Origin: Phaeospirillum tilakii
Lineage (GTDB): Bacteria > Pseudomonadota > Alphaproteobacteria > Rhodospirillales > Magnetospirillaceae
Length of the DNA: 64,000 nt
Assembly (NCBI RefSeq): GCF_042683125.1
Contig: NZ_JBHUIY010000003.1
Span: forward strand, 133,534 to 197,533
Direction: 5' to 3'
Shown here: positions 16,231-25,045 of the stretch, in pieces
Layout of the letters: the number at the start of each line of letters is the position of its first letter
Numbering within the stretch: the first letter of the stretch is position 1
Program-made: the position numbers and the translations under genes
The notes under the pieces: generated by a model
The model's input: the letters and a program-made list of their open reading frames with translations, nothing else
Told to the model about the DNA's origin: nothing
The model's database searches: none

Positions 16231-18201
16231 ATGAGGTCCGACGTGCCTGCCAGTGAAATGAAAGAGCGTTCGGCCGATTCCGCTCCCGCCCCCGACGCGG
16301 TCGAGGCGGCGGTGCGCGCCGCCGCCGCCGCCCTGATCGGGCGGCAGCGGTCCGACGGGCATTGGGTGTTCGATCTCGAAGCCGATGCCACCATTCCGGC
16401 CGAGTTCGTGCTCTACCTGCATTATCTCGACGAACGCGATCCGCCGCTCGAACAGCGGATCGGGGTCTATCTGCGCGACACCCAGGACCGCGCCCATGGC
16501 GGCTGGCCGCTGTTCCATGGCGGCGATTTCAACATCAGCGCCACGGTGAAGGCCTATTTCGCCCTCAAGGCGATCGGCGACGACATCGACGCCCCGCACA
16601 TGAAGCAGGCGCGCGACGCGATCCTGGCCCATGGCGGGGCGGCGGCCAGCAACGTCTTCACCCGCACCCTGCTCGCCTTGTTCGGCCAGATCCCCTGGAC
16701 CGGCGTGCCGGTGATGCCGGTCGAGATCATGCTGCTGCCGAAATGGTTCCCGTTCCATCTCGACCGGGTCAGCTACTGGTCGCGCACGGTGATCGTGCCG
16801 CTGATCGTGCTGATGAGCCTCAAGCCGCAGGCGCGCAACCCGCTCCGGATCAACATCCGCGAGCTGTTCACCGTTCCGCCCGAGCGGGTCACCAACTGGA
16901 ACCTGGAGCCGGCGCGGTCGGGCTGGGCCCATTTCTTCCGAGGCCTCGACAAGGTGCTGCATCAGGTCCAGCCCTATTTCCCCCAGGGCCTGCGCCGGCT
17001 GGCGGTGGAAAAGGCGGTGGCCTTCGTCGATGAGCGCCTCAACGGCGAGGACGGGCTGGGGGCGATCTTCCCGGCGATGGTCAATGCCGTGCTGATGTAC
17101 GACCTGCTCGGCGTGCCGAAGGACGATCCCCGGGTGGTGACCGCCAAGGCGGCGATCCGCAAGCTGGTGGTCGAAGAGGGCGATCGGGCCTGGGTCCAGC
17201 CCTGCGTCTCGCCGGTGTGGGACACCGCGCTCGCCACCCATGCTTTGCTTGAGGCCGGCGGGGCCGAGGCCGAGGCGGCGGCGCGGCGGGCGGCCGATTG
17301 GCTGGTCGAACGCCAGATCACCGACGTGGTCGGCGATTGGGCGGCGCAGCGCCCCGGTTTGCCGCCGGGCGGCTGGGCGTTCCAGTATGCCAACCCGCAT
17401 TATCCCGACGTCGATGACACCGCGGTGGTGATGGCCGCGCTCGACCGGCTCGATTCGGCCAAGTACGGCGCGGTGGTGGACAAAGGCGCGGTGTGGCTGC
17501 GCGGGATGCAGTGCAGGAACGGCGGCTGGGGCGCGTTCGACGCCGAGAACGACGCCCAGCACCTCAACCACATTCCGTTCGCCGATCACGGCGCCCTGCT
17601 CGACCCGCCGACGGTCGATGTCTCGGCCCGCTGCGTCTCGGTGCTGTCGGTGCTGGGCGAGCCCCGCACCGATCCGGTCGCCAAGGAGGGGGTCGCCTAC
17701 ATCCTGGCCGAGCAGGAAGAGGACGGGTCCTGGTTCGGCCGCTGGGGCACCAATTACGTCTACGGCACCTGGTCGGCGCTGTGCGCCCTCAACGCCGCCG
17801 GGCTCGATCACGGCCTGCCGGCGATCCGCAAGGCGGTGGCGTGGCTGGAGAGCAGGCAGCGCGCGGATGGCGGCTGGGGCGAGGACGGCCGTTCCTACTG
17901 GGACAACCAGCCGCGCGGCGAGGGCCCGGTCAGCACCCCGTCGCAGACCGCCTGGGCGGTGCTCGGGCTGATGGCGGCGGGCGAGGGCGACAGCCCGGCG
18001 GTGCGGCGCGGCATCGAGTACCTGCTGCGCACCCGCAGCGACCAGGGGCTGTGGGACGAGGCGCATTACACCGCGGTCGGCTTCCCCCGGGTGTTCTATC
18101 TGCGTTACCATGGCTACCGCGCCTTCTTCCCGCTGTGGGCCCTGGCGCGCTACCGCAATCTGACCAGCGGCAATGCCGGACCGGTGCTGCATGCCCTCTG
18201 A
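16231..18201 (+). CDS. shc: Squalene-hopene cyclase (HpnF)
   Basis: 656 residues, full length. Cyclises squalene to hopene/hopanol at the membrane. Catalytic acid motif DVDDT at residues 393-397 and several QW-type repeats (QRSDGHWVFDL near the N-terminus, RNGGWGAFDAEN, QRADGGWGEDG) form the two alpha-alpha barrels. A GTG at 16243 is another possible start. It lies 27 bases after hpnD and its end overlaps hpnG by 11 bases. Confidence 0.97.
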   Translation: MRSDVPASEMKERSADSAPAPDAVEAAVRAAAAALIGRQRSDGHWVFDLEADATIPAEFVLYLHYLDERDPPLEQRIGVYLRDTQDRAHGGWPLFHGGDFNISATVKAYFALKAIGDDIDAPHMKQARDAILAHGGAAASNVFTRTLLALFGQIPWTGVPVMPVEIMLLPKWFPFHLDRVSYWSRTVIVPLIVLMSLKPQARNPLRINIRELFTVPPERVTNWNLEPARSGWAHFFRGLDKVLHQVQPYFPQGLRRLAVEKAVAFVDERLNGEDGLGAIFPAMVNAVLMYDLLGVPKDDPRVVTAKAAIRKLVVEEGDRAWVQPCVSPVWDTALATHALLEAGGAEAEAAARRAADWLVERQITDVVGDWAAQRPGLPPGGWAFQYANPHYPDVDDTAVVMAALDRLDSAKYGAVVDKGAVWLRGMQCRNGGWGAFDAENDAQHLNHIPFADHGALLDPPTVDVSARCVSVLSVLGEPRTDPVAKEGVAYILAEQEEDGSWFGRWGTNYVYGTWSALCALNAAGLDHGLPAIRKAVAWLESRQRADGGWGEDGRSYWDNQPRGEGPVSTPSQTAWAVLGLMAAGEGDSPAVRRGIEYLLRTRSDQGLWDEAHYTAVGFPRVFYLRYHGYRAFFPLWALARYRNLTSGNAGPVLHAL

Positions 18202-18904
18202 CGACGAAACCTTTCCCGCCACCTGCTGGCCCGACGGCGTTCCCGGCCAGACCCGGGTCGGGGTGGTGGTCGGGATGGAATCCGAGGCGGCGCTGCTGCC
18301 GCCCGGTCTGCTGATCGGCATCGCCGGGGCCGATCCGGTCGCGGCGGAATATCAGGCCCGCCGCCTGCTCGACCAGGGCGCCCAGGCCCTGCTCAGCTTC
18401 GGCATCGCCGGCGGGCTCGACCCGACCCTGGCCTCGGGCGACCTGATCGTCGCCACCGGGGTGATCGAGGGGCTCGATCATTTCCCGGCCAATTCGGTGT
18501 GGATGTGCCGGTTGCTCAACGCCCTGCCCGAGGCGCGGCGCGGTCCGGTGTTTTCCGCCAACCGGGTCATCGCCGGCCATCAGTCCAAGCGGGGGCTGTT
18601 CGCCTCGGTCGGTGCCCGCGCCGTCGATATGGAAAGCGGCGCGGTGGCCCGGGTCGCCGCCGGGGCCGGCTGTCCGTTCGCGGTGCTGCGCGCCATCGCC
18701 GACCCGGCCGGGTTCTCGCTGCCCAGTGCCGCCGCCGCCGGGCTCGGCCCGGACGGCAAGCCGCGTCCGTTGGCGGTGCTCGGCAAGCTTGCCTTGCGGC
18801 CGTGGCAATTGCCGGGGCTGATCCGGCTCGGTCTCGCCTCGCGCGGCGCCCATCACGCCCTCGCCACCGCCGTTGCCCAGCTCGGTCCCGGCTTCGCGCT
18901 GTGA
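18191..18904 (+). CDS. hpnG: Hopanoid-associated phosphorylase/nucleosidase HpnG
   Basis: 237 residues, ATG at 18191 inside the shc end. HpnG removes adenine from adenosylhopane to give ribosylhopane. The fold is that of purine phosphorylases: VGVVVGMESEAALLP, the LLSFGIAGGLDP core and the AVDMESGAVARV motif with Met-Glu contacts to ribose. HpnH, the radical-SAM enzyme that makes adenosylhopane and usually follows, is not here. Last gene of the hpnA-B-D-shc-hpnG operon; a repeat element follows at once. Confidence 0.9.
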   Translation: MPSDDETFPATCWPDGVPGQTRVGVVVGMESEAALLPPGLLIGIAGADPVAAEYQARRLLDQGAQALLSFGIAGGLDPTLASGDLIVATGVIEGLDHFPANSVWMCRLLNALPEARRGPVFSANRVIAGHQSKRGLFASVGARAVDMESGAVARVAAGAGCPFAVLRAIADPAGFSLPSAAAAGLGPDGKPRPLAVLGKLALRPWQLPGLIRLGLASRGAHHALATAVAQLGPGFAL

Positions 18905-18905
18905 T

Positions 18906-18951
18906 GTGGGCTCCGCCCACACCCGCCAAGGGCCGCAGGCCCTTGGATCCC
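18906..18951 (+). repeat. REP-like element, type A, forward
   Basis: Starts two bases after the hpnG stop (GTGGGCTCCGCCCAC first) and closes the hopanoid operon. Confidence 0.85.
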
Positions 18952-19056
18952 CTTCCCTGATCTTTTTCGACGCCGCGCCTCGGGTCTCCCCCTCTTTTGC
19001 GCGTTCGGAGGTCATGCTACCTTTTTGAGTTGAAGGACGACGGGGAGAACCCAAAG

Positions 19057-19806
19057 GTGTCGGGAGCGCGAGCGAACCGAACCAAGGCGGCCAGAAGGCT
19101 GCGGTTTCGGGTGGAGGCCTGGGCCGGCTGGTTTGCCGGCGCCGAGGCGCTGGAACAGGGCGGTGCGATCGCGCCGGCCCGGCCGTTGCCGACGCCGTTG
19201 CGGCGGCGGATCACCCCGATCGGCCGGCGGGCGCTCGAGGCGGCCTGGGCGGTGCTGCCCGAGGGACCGATGCCCCGGCTGGTGCTGTCGTCGCGCCATG
19301 GCGAATATCAGCGCACCTTCGACCTGCTCGGCCAGTTGGCCGCCGAGGGCACGGTGTCGCCGGCCGATTTCAGTCTGTCGGTCCATCACGCCCTGGCCGG
19401 GCTGCTGTCGATCGTCACCGGTGGCGACGGCGGCCACACCGCCGTGTCGGCCGGGCCGGAAAGCTTCGGCTTCGGTCTGATCGAGGCCGCCGGCTGCGCG
19501 GCCGAGGACCGGGCCGGGGCGATCCTGCTCCATTTCGACGCGCCGCTGCCCGAGCTTTACCGCCCGGTCGCCGCGCCCGACCGGCCCGAACTCGCGCTGG
19601 CGCTAAGGCTGGCCCCGCCCGGGTCCAGTGCCGGGATCGGGCTGGAGTTGGCGCTTGATCCGGGCGGCACGGGCGATGACGGGCTGGCGGAAAGCTGCGC
19701 CCGGGTGCTGCGCGGCGCGGCGGCGGCCGAGGCGGCCGGGCCGCGCTTCGGCTGGCGCTGGCGCCGCGGCGATTCTGGCCCGGACGGGGGAGGCGACGAT
19801 GGCTGA
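19057..19806 (+). CDS. Beta-ketoacyl synthase-like chain-length factor of an aryl-polyene-type pathway
   Basis: 249 residues from GTG at 19057, with GGGGAG about nine bases upstream; longer starts read through unconserved sequence. It resembles the short ketoacyl-synthase N-terminal-like family (ketoacyl-synt_2) found as the chain-length-factor partner in aryl polyene clusters. VLSSRHGEYQRT, FSLSVHHALAGLLSIVTG and SFGFGLIEAAG are as expected. No catalytic Cys of a working ketosynthase is seen, in line with a non-catalytic partner. First gene of a 12.5-kb operon of overlapping genes; a TTGCGC at 18997 and TACCTT at 19018 might be its promoter but are only 15 bases apart. Confidence 0.82.
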   Translation: MSGARANRTKAARRLRFRVEAWAGWFAGAEALEQGGAIAPARPLPTPLRRRITPIGRRALEAAWAVLPEGPMPRLVLSSRHGEYQRTFDLLGQLAAEGTVSPADFSLSVHHALAGLLSIVTGGDGGHTAVSAGPESFGFGLIEAAGCAAEDRAGAILLHFDAPLPELYRPVAAPDRPELALALRLAPPGSSAGIGLELALDPGGTGDDGLAESCARVLRGAAAAEAAGPRFGWRWRRGDSGPDGGGDDG

Positions 19807-20581
19807 TCCCCGGCGCTGGTGGCGCGCGATCGGCGTCGGCCTGTTCCTGGCGATCATCGGCCTGGGCGGCACCCTGCTGGCCTTGACCCTGTTTCCGCTG
19901 ATCGGTTGGCTCAGCCGCGACCCGGCGGCGCGGCGGCGGCGGATCCAGGGGGTGCTGCACCGTCTGTTCCGGCTTTATTGCCGGGCGATCGACCGGCTGG
20001 GCATCGCCGACGTCGAATTCGCCGGGATCGAACGGCTGGGCGACCTGTCCGGCACCCTGATCGTTGCCAACCATCCTTCGCTGCTCGACGTGGTGATGAT
20101 CATGGCGGCGGTGCCCCGGGTGCAATGCGTGGTCAAGGGCGGGCTATGGTCGAACCCGTTCTTCCGTTTCACCGTCGAGGGCGCCGGGTATCTGCGCAAC
20201 GACCTGCCGCCCGAGCAACTGGTCGAATCCTGCCTCGGTGTGCTGCGCGACGGCGGCTGCCTGATCCTGTTCCCCGAGGGCACCCGCACCCCGCCCGGCA
20301 CTCTGCCCCGCCTGCAACGCGGCTTCGCCCATCTGGCGACGCTGGCGCCGTGCGATCTTCAGGTGATCACGCTGCGGGCCGATCCGCCGCTGCTGAGCAA
20401 GGGCCAGACCTGGTGGCGGGTGCCGGAGCGGCGCACCCGCTTCCGGCTCGAGGTGGACGAGCGGATCACGATCGAGCGGTTCCTGGCGGAGCCGCGCCGG
20501 CCGGTGGCGGCGCGGCGGCTGACCACTTATCTCGAGGCGCTGTTCGCCGCCCGCCTCGCCGCCCCGGAGTCGGGGCGATGA
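19799..20581 (+). CDS. Lysophospholipid acyltransferase-like protein of the aryl-polyene-type operon
   Basis: 260 residues, start overlapping the previous gene by eight bases. PlsC-type acyltransferase: N-terminal hydrophobic anchor (GVGLFLAIIGLGGTLLALTL), motif I NHPSLLD (H-x4-D) and motif III LFPEGTRT. In aryl polyene clusters such an enzyme is thought to move acyl chains to or from the lipid carrier at the inner membrane; the exact acceptor here is unknown. Ends in an ATGA overlap with the ligase gene. Confidence 0.88.
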   Translation: MADPRRWWRAIGVGLFLAIIGLGGTLLALTLFPLIGWLSRDPAARRRRIQGVLHRLFRLYCRAIDRLGIADVEFAGIERLGDLSGTLIVANHPSLLDVVMIMAAVPRVQCVVKGGLWSNPFFRFTVEGAGYLRNDLPPEQLVESCLGVLRDGGCLILFPEGTRTPPGTLPRLQRGFAHLATLAPCDLQVITLRADPPLLSKGQTWWRVPERRTRFRLEVDERITIERFLAEPRRPVAARRLTTYLEALFAARLAAPESGR

Positions 20582-21894
20582 TTCCGGCTCCGCTCGCCGC
20601 CCTGCTGGCTGGCACGGCACGGCCGGGCCATGCCGTGGTGGCGTGGCGCGACGGCGAGGCGCTGACCTGGGACCGGCTGCGCGGCGATGTCGGCGCGCTG
20701 GCGGCCCGGCTGGACGGTGAGCGGGTCGCCCTGCGCAGCGAGGACGGCTATGCCTTCTGTGTCGGGCTGCTGGCCGCCGCCGCCGCCTCTTGCCCGGTGC
20801 TGCTGCTGCCGCCGGGCGCGCCGGCGCTGATTGAAAGCCTCGCGCCGCATTGGGACCGTCTGCTCGGCGATGGCGGCGAGCCGATCCTGACCGGCGCGGC
20901 CGCCGCTCCGCCGGCCGGATTCGATCCGGCCCGGGCGACGGTGACCTTCCTGACCTCGGGCAGCACCGGGCAGCCGAAGCGGATCGGGCGCAGCCTCGCC
21001 CGGCTGGAGGCCGAGGTGGCGGCGGTGGCCGCCCTCGCCGGCCCGCTCGGCCCCGGCTGCCACCGCGCCACCGTGCCGCATCACCATGCCTACGGCCTGA
21101 TCTTCAAGCTGCTGTGGCCGCTGCTGGCCGGGCGGCCGTTCGCCGCCCGCTCCTATCCGCTGTGGGAACCGCTGCTGGCCGAGCTGCATGACGGCGACGT
21201 GCTGGTCAGCGGCCCGGCCCATCTCGCCCGGCTCGACGGGCTCGCCTCGGCGCGGCGGCCGGACCTGATCCTGTCGGCCGGGGCGCCGCTGCCGACCGCC
21301 GCCGCCTCGGCCGCCGCCCGCCTGTTCGGCCGCGCCGTCAGCGAGATCCTCGGCAGCACCGAGACCGGGGCGATCGCCCACCGTCCCGGCGGCGGCACCA
21401 TGGCGTGGCTGCCGCTGCCCGGGGCCGAGATCGACCATGACCGCGACGGCCTGCTGCTGGTGACGGCGCCGTGGCTCGACGGGCAGGCGCGCGGGGCCGA
21501 CCGGATCGTGCCCGCTTTGGCCGGCGGCTTCCATCTGCTCGGCCGCGCCGACCGGGTGGTCAAGATCGAGGGCGCCCGGGTCGGTCTGGCCGGGGTCGAG
21601 GCGGCGCTGGCCGCCCTGCCGGAAATCGACGAGGCGGCGGTGGTGGTGCTGCCCGAGGGCGGCACCACCCTCGCCGCCGCCGTGGTGCTGAGCGAGCCGG
21701 GTCGGCTGCGTCTGGCCGATGACGGCGCCTTCCGGCTCGGCCGCGCCCTGCGCAACCGGCTGGCCGAGCGGCTGGAACCGGCGGCGCGGCCGCGCCGCTG
21801 GCGCTTTGTCCCCAGCCTGCCGGTCAACGCCCTCGGCAAGCGCACCAATGCCGCCGTGATGGCGCTGTTTCCCTCCGGGTCTGCCGATGCCTGA
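20578..21894 (+). CDS. AMP-dependent acyl ligase/synthetase of the aryl-polyene-type operon
   Basis: 438 residues. ANL-superfamily adenylating enzyme, somewhat short. Core motifs: FLTSGSTGQPK (P-loop), the EILGSTETGAI segment, GRADRVVKIEGARVGLAGVE hinge and a C-terminal Lys in NALGKRT. In characterised aryl polyene pathways this enzyme loads an aromatic starter such as 4-hydroxycinnamate onto an acyl carrier protein. No carrier protein gene follows it here, although carriers usually lie just upstream of this gene. Overlaps the dehydratase gene by eight bases. Confidence 0.85.
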   Translation: MIPAPLAALLAGTARPGHAVVAWRDGEALTWDRLRGDVGALAARLDGERVALRSEDGYAFCVGLLAAAAASCPVLLLPPGAPALIESLAPHWDRLLGDGGEPILTGAAAAPPAGFDPARATVTFLTSGSTGQPKRIGRSLARLEAEVAAVAALAGPLGPGCHRATVPHHHAYGLIFKLLWPLLAGRPFAARSYPLWEPLLAELHDGDVLVSGPAHLARLDGLASARRPDLILSAGAPLPTAAASAAARLFGRAVSEILGSTETGAIAHRPGGGTMAWLPLPGAEIDHDRDGLLLVTAPWLDGQARGADRIVPALAGGFHLLGRADRVVKIEGARVGLAGVEAALAALPEIDEAAVVVLPEGGTTLAAAVVLSEPGRLRLADDGAFRLGRALRNRLAERLEPAARPRRWRFVPSLPVNALGKRTNAAVMALFPSGSADA

Positions 21895-22246
21895 TATCCC
21901 CCCGCGTTGCCTGCCGGCGATCGCCGGCCGGACCCGTGCCGAGGCCGGTCTGGTCCTCGACCTTGATCTCGCCCCCGCCGCCGGCTGGTTCGCCGGCCAT
22001 TTCCCCGGTTGTCCGATCCTGCCCGGGGTGGTGCAGATCGATTGGGCGCTGGAGCTGGCGGCGCGCGAATTCGGGCTCGGCCCGCTGGCCGCCGCCGGGT
22101 TGCAGGTCAAGTTCAAGGCGCCGATCCGCCCCGGCGACCGGCTGACCCTGATCCTCGACCATCGCCCCGAGCGGGGCCGGCTGGGATTCGAATACCGTCG
22201 CGACGGCGAAATCTGCGCCAGCGGCCGGATCGCGCTGGCGTCATGA
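21887..22246 (+). CDS. FabZ-like hot-dog 3-hydroxyacyl-ACP dehydratase
   Basis: 119 residues, single hot-dog domain. Carries the FabZ/FabA-type signature AGHFPGCPILPGVVQ with the active-site His, and KFKAPIRPGDRL after it. One of two dehydratases in the operon, as in aryl polyene clusters where repeated dehydration builds the conjugated chain. Start overlaps the ligase end and stop overlaps the next start (ATGA). Confidence 0.88.
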   Translation: MPDIPPRCLPAIAGRTRAEAGLVLDLDLAPAAGWFAGHFPGCPILPGVVQIDWALELAAREFGLGPLAAAGLQVKFKAPIRPGDRLTLILDHRPERGRLGFEYRRDGEICASGRIALAS

Positions 22247-23907
22247 CCGACTTCCGTCCCTGCGTGGCGATTCCCAGCCACGATCATGACCGCGCCCTGC
22301 CCGCCTTGGTCGCCGCCCTGCGCGGCCACGGCCTGCCGGTGCTGATCGTCGATGACGGCAGCGCCGCCGAAGCGGCGGCGGCGATCGCCCGGCTGCACGA
22401 TCCGGCCGGCGGGGTCAGCGTGCTGCGCTTCGCCGTCAACCGGGGCAAGGGGGCGGCGGTGATCGCCGCCTTCGACCACGCCGCCGCCGCCGGCTACAGC
22501 CATGTGGTGCAGATCGATGCCGACGGCCAGCACGACCTCGCCGCCCTGCCCGCCTTGCTCGCCGCCGCCCGCGCCCACCCCGCCGCCCTGGTCAGCGGCC
22601 GCCCGGTCTATGACGCGACCATTCCCCGGGCGCGGCGGATCGGCCGCTGGATCACCCATCTGTGGGTGTTCGTCGAGACGCTGTCCTTCCGCATCACCGA
22701 CAGCATGTGCGGGTTCCGGGTCTATCCGCTGGCGCCGACCCTGGCCCTGCTGGCGGAAGAGCGGGTCGGGACGCGGATGCAGTTCGACACCGAGATCATG
22801 GTGCGGCTGTTCTGGCGCGGCACCCCGCCGCTGATGGTGCCGGTGGCGGTGACCTATCCGCCCGGCAACAGCTCGAATTTCGATCCCTGGCGCGACAATC
22901 TGCGCATCAGCGCGATGCACACCCGGCTGGTGACCACCTTGCTGCTGCGGCTGCCCTCGGTGCTGGCCCACCGCCCGCCCCTTCTGGAGCCGCCGCGTCA
23001 CTGGGCGGCGCTGGCCGAGCGCGGCGCCGGCTGGGGGCTGGCCCTCACCGCGTGGCAATTGCGCCATCTCGGCCACCGCGCCACCCTGGCCCTGCTGGCG
23101 CCGGCGCTGGCCTATTTCTTCCTCACCGGCCGGACCCAACGCGCCGCCGCCCGCGCCTATCTCGCCCGGGTCGGGGCCGGTCCGGCCGGTCCGTTCGCCC
23201 CGCTGCGGCTGATGGCCGATTTCGCCGGCCGCGCCCTCGACACCGTCGCCGCCTGGGCCGGGATGCTGCCGCCGGCCGCGCTGGAGCCGGCCGATCCCGC
23301 CGGGCTGGCGGCGCTGACGGCCGATCCGCGCGGGGCGGTGCTGGTGGTGTCGCATCACGGCAATGCCGAACTGGCCCGCGCTTTGGCCGATCCGGTCTGG
23401 CGCGACCGTCTGACCGTGCTGGTCCACACCCGCCATGCCGAGAATTTCAACCGGGTGCTGGCCCGCTTCGCTCCGGCGGCGGCGGCGCGGCTGATCGAGG
23501 TGGCTGATTTCGGTCCCGACACGGTGATCGCCCTGCAACAGCGGATCGAGCACGGCGAATGGATCGCGATTGCTGGCGACCGCGTCCCGGTCGCCTCGCG
23601 CGGCCGGGTCGGCCGGGCGCCGTTCCTGGGGGCGCCGGCCGCCTTCCCGCACGGGCCGTGGCTGCTGGCGGCGCTGCTCGGCTGCCCGGTCCATCTGCTG
23701 TTCTGCCGCCGGATCGCCCCCGGCCGCTGGCGGCTGAGGGTGGAGAGGATGGCGGAACGGATCGAGCTGCCGCGCGCCGGCCGCGCCGCCGCGCTCGACG
23801 GCCTGATCGCCGCCTATGCCGCGCGGCTGGAGGCGGAATGCCGCGCCGCGCCGGAGCAATGGTACAATTTCTATGATTTCTGGGCGGTGGAGGAGACCAA
23901 GGGGTGA
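22243..23907 (+). CDS. Glycosyltransferase-acyltransferase fusion protein
   Basis: 554 residues in two domains. Residues about 1-240 are a family 2 glycosyltransferase (VAIPSHDHD, LIVDDGS, HVVQIDADGQHD as the DxD). Residues about 290-550 match the lipid A acyltransferase (LpxL/HtrB) type, with VSHHGNAELA in place of the usual H-x4-E block and EQWYNFYDFW at the end. The same fusion is a mark of aryl polyene loci, where it may assemble the lipid-glycan head to which the polyene is attached. Ends overlapping the thioesterase start (GTGA). Confidence 0.88.
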   Translation: MTDFRPCVAIPSHDHDRALPALVAALRGHGLPVLIVDDGSAAEAAAAIARLHDPAGGVSVLRFAVNRGKGAAVIAAFDHAAAAGYSHVVQIDADGQHDLAALPALLAAARAHPAALVSGRPVYDATIPRARRIGRWITHLWVFVETLSFRITDSMCGFRVYPLAPTLALLAEERVGTRMQFDTEIMVRLFWRGTPPLMVPVAVTYPPGNSSNFDPWRDNLRISAMHTRLVTTLLLRLPSVLAHRPPLLEPPRHWAALAERGAGWGLALTAWQLRHLGHRATLALLAPALAYFFLTGRTQRAAARAYLARVGAGPAGPFAPLRLMADFAGRALDTVAAWAGMLPPAALEPADPAGLAALTADPRGAVLVVSHHGNAELARALADPVWRDRLTVLVHTRHAENFNRVLARFAPAAAARLIEVADFGPDTVIALQQRIEHGEWIAIAGDRVPVASRGRVGRAPFLGAPAAFPHGPWLLAALLGCPVHLLFCRRIAPGRWRLRVERMAERIELPRAGRAAALDGLIAAYAARLEAECRAAPEQWYNFYDFWAVEETKG

Positions 23908-24314
23908 TTTCGGCCGAGGTGGGCATCACGGTGCCGTTTTACGATCTCGATCCGATGCAGGTGGTGTGGCACGGCAATTACGTCCGCTATCTGGAGGAGG
24001 CGCGCTGCGCCCTGCTCGACCGGCTCGATTATTCCTATCCCCGGATGGAGGAATCCGGCTACCTGTGGCCGATCGTCGATCTGCGGCTGAAATATGTCCG
24101 CCCGGCCCGCTTCGGTCAGGCGCTGCGGGTGATCGCCACCCTGACCGAATACGAGAATCGCCTGCGCATCGCCTATCGCATCCTCGATGCCGCCAGCGGC
24201 GAGGTGCTGACCAAGGCCGAGACCACCCAGCTCGCGGTGGTGGCGGCGACGCGGGAGCTGTGCCTCGAATCGCCGGCGGTGCTGCTCGAACGGGTGCGGG
24301 CGGTGCTGGCATGA
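23904..24314 (+). CDS. 4-hydroxybenzoyl-CoA thioesterase-type hot-dog protein
   Basis: 136 residues from a GTG that overlaps the previous stop. YbgC/4HBT family: FYDLDPMQVVWHGNYVRYLEEAR contains the catalytic Asp and the HGNY block. In aryl polyene clusters this thioesterase is thought to clear or release acyl-ACP intermediates. Its stop overlaps the ATG of the next gene, directly before REP-like sequence. Confidence 0.88.
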   Translation: MISAEVGITVPFYDLDPMQVVWHGNYVRYLEEARCALLDRLDYSYPRMEESGYLWPIVDLRLKYVRPARFGQALRVIATLTEYENRLRIAYRILDAASGEVLTKAETTQLAVVAATRELCLESPAVLLERVRAVLA

Positions 24315-25045
24315 GGGGGGCTGCCGCCCCAACCCCCCTTTGTTTTCGAAAAAAAGGGGGTCCGGGGCCTCGCCCCGGCCGGGCCCGCGGGCGGAGCCCG
24401 CGCAACTGGTTTGATTGCGCGCGAAGCGCGCGCGCGGGAGCCCGCTTTTTGCTGGCCGTCTTATGCCTGTTTGCCGCCACGGCCCAGGCGGAAGAACCGG
24501 CCCGGCTGGCTCCCGGCGAGATTCTGCGCGGCGGCTTCAGCCTGGACCGCAGCCTGACCGGGTTTCCCCGCCCGCTTCATTCCGAGGGTCGCTTCCTGCT
24601 GGCGCCGGGCCAGGGGCTGGTGTGGCGGGGCGAGACGCCGTTCCGGCTGGTCAGCGTGATCGCCCCGGGCGGCCTGACCCAGAGCCTCGACGGGCATGAG
24701 ACGATGCACCTGTCGGCGGCGAAGCTGCCGTTCCTCGGCCCGCTGCACGACCTCCTGTCGGCGGCGATGCAGGGCGACTGGCAGCCGCTGGAGCGGTCCT
24801 TCACCGTCACCCGCGTGCCGCATGGCGCCACCAGCACGATCCGGCTGGTGCCGCGCGCCGACGCCCCGGTTGGCGGCCTGCCGGTCAGCGCGATCGAGGC
24901 CGAAATCGGCCGCTTCGTCGAAAGCGTCACCATTTCCCGTCCTGGCGGCGACAGCGACCGGCTGGTGTTTACCGCCCAGCGGATCGAGCCCGGTCCGCCG
25001 CCGGACGAGGACCGGCAGGCGCTCGACCGCGCCAACCGCCGATGA
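24311..25045 (+). CDS. LolA-like periplasmic carrier with a repeat-derived N-terminal extension
   Basis: 244 residues if translation begins at ATG 24311, which overlaps the thioesterase stop. Residues 1 to about 40 are encoded by a REP-like element (24315-24402) and are low-complexity Arg/Gly/Pro; then comes a normal export signal (FLLAVLCLFAATAQA, cleavage near residue 60) and the mature domain. No other ATG, GTG or well-placed TTG lies between the element and the signal core. The mature part fits the outer-membrane LolA-like carriers of aryl polyene clusters, which probably take the lipid across the periplasm with the MMPL exporter. Overlaps the exporter gene by four bases. Confidence 0.8.
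   Translation: MRGAAAPTPLCFRKKGGPGPRPGRARGRSPRNWFDCARSARAGARFLLAVLCLFAATAQAEEPARLAPGEILRGGFSLDRSLTGFPRPLHSEGRFLLAPGQGLVWRGETPFRLVSVIAPGGLTQSLDGHETMHLSAAKLPFLGPLHDLLSAAMQGDWQPLERSFTVTRVPHGATSTIRLVPRADAPVGGLPVSAIEAEIGRFVESVTISRPGGDSDRLVFTAQRIEPGPPPDEDRQALDRANRR
24315..24402. repeat. REP-like element, type B, inside a coding region
   Basis: GGGGGCTGCCGCCCC, a CCCCCC...GGGGGG pairing, GGGGCCTCGCCCC and CGCGGGCGGAGCCCGCG occur in series. It begins four bases into the LolA-like gene and stays open in that frame throughout. Confidence 0.75.

Noticed and set aside
20527..23859. 1110-codon minus-strand frame
   Set aside because: Shadow of the ligase and glycosyltransferase-acyltransferase genes, low-complexity Gly/Arg/Gln composition.
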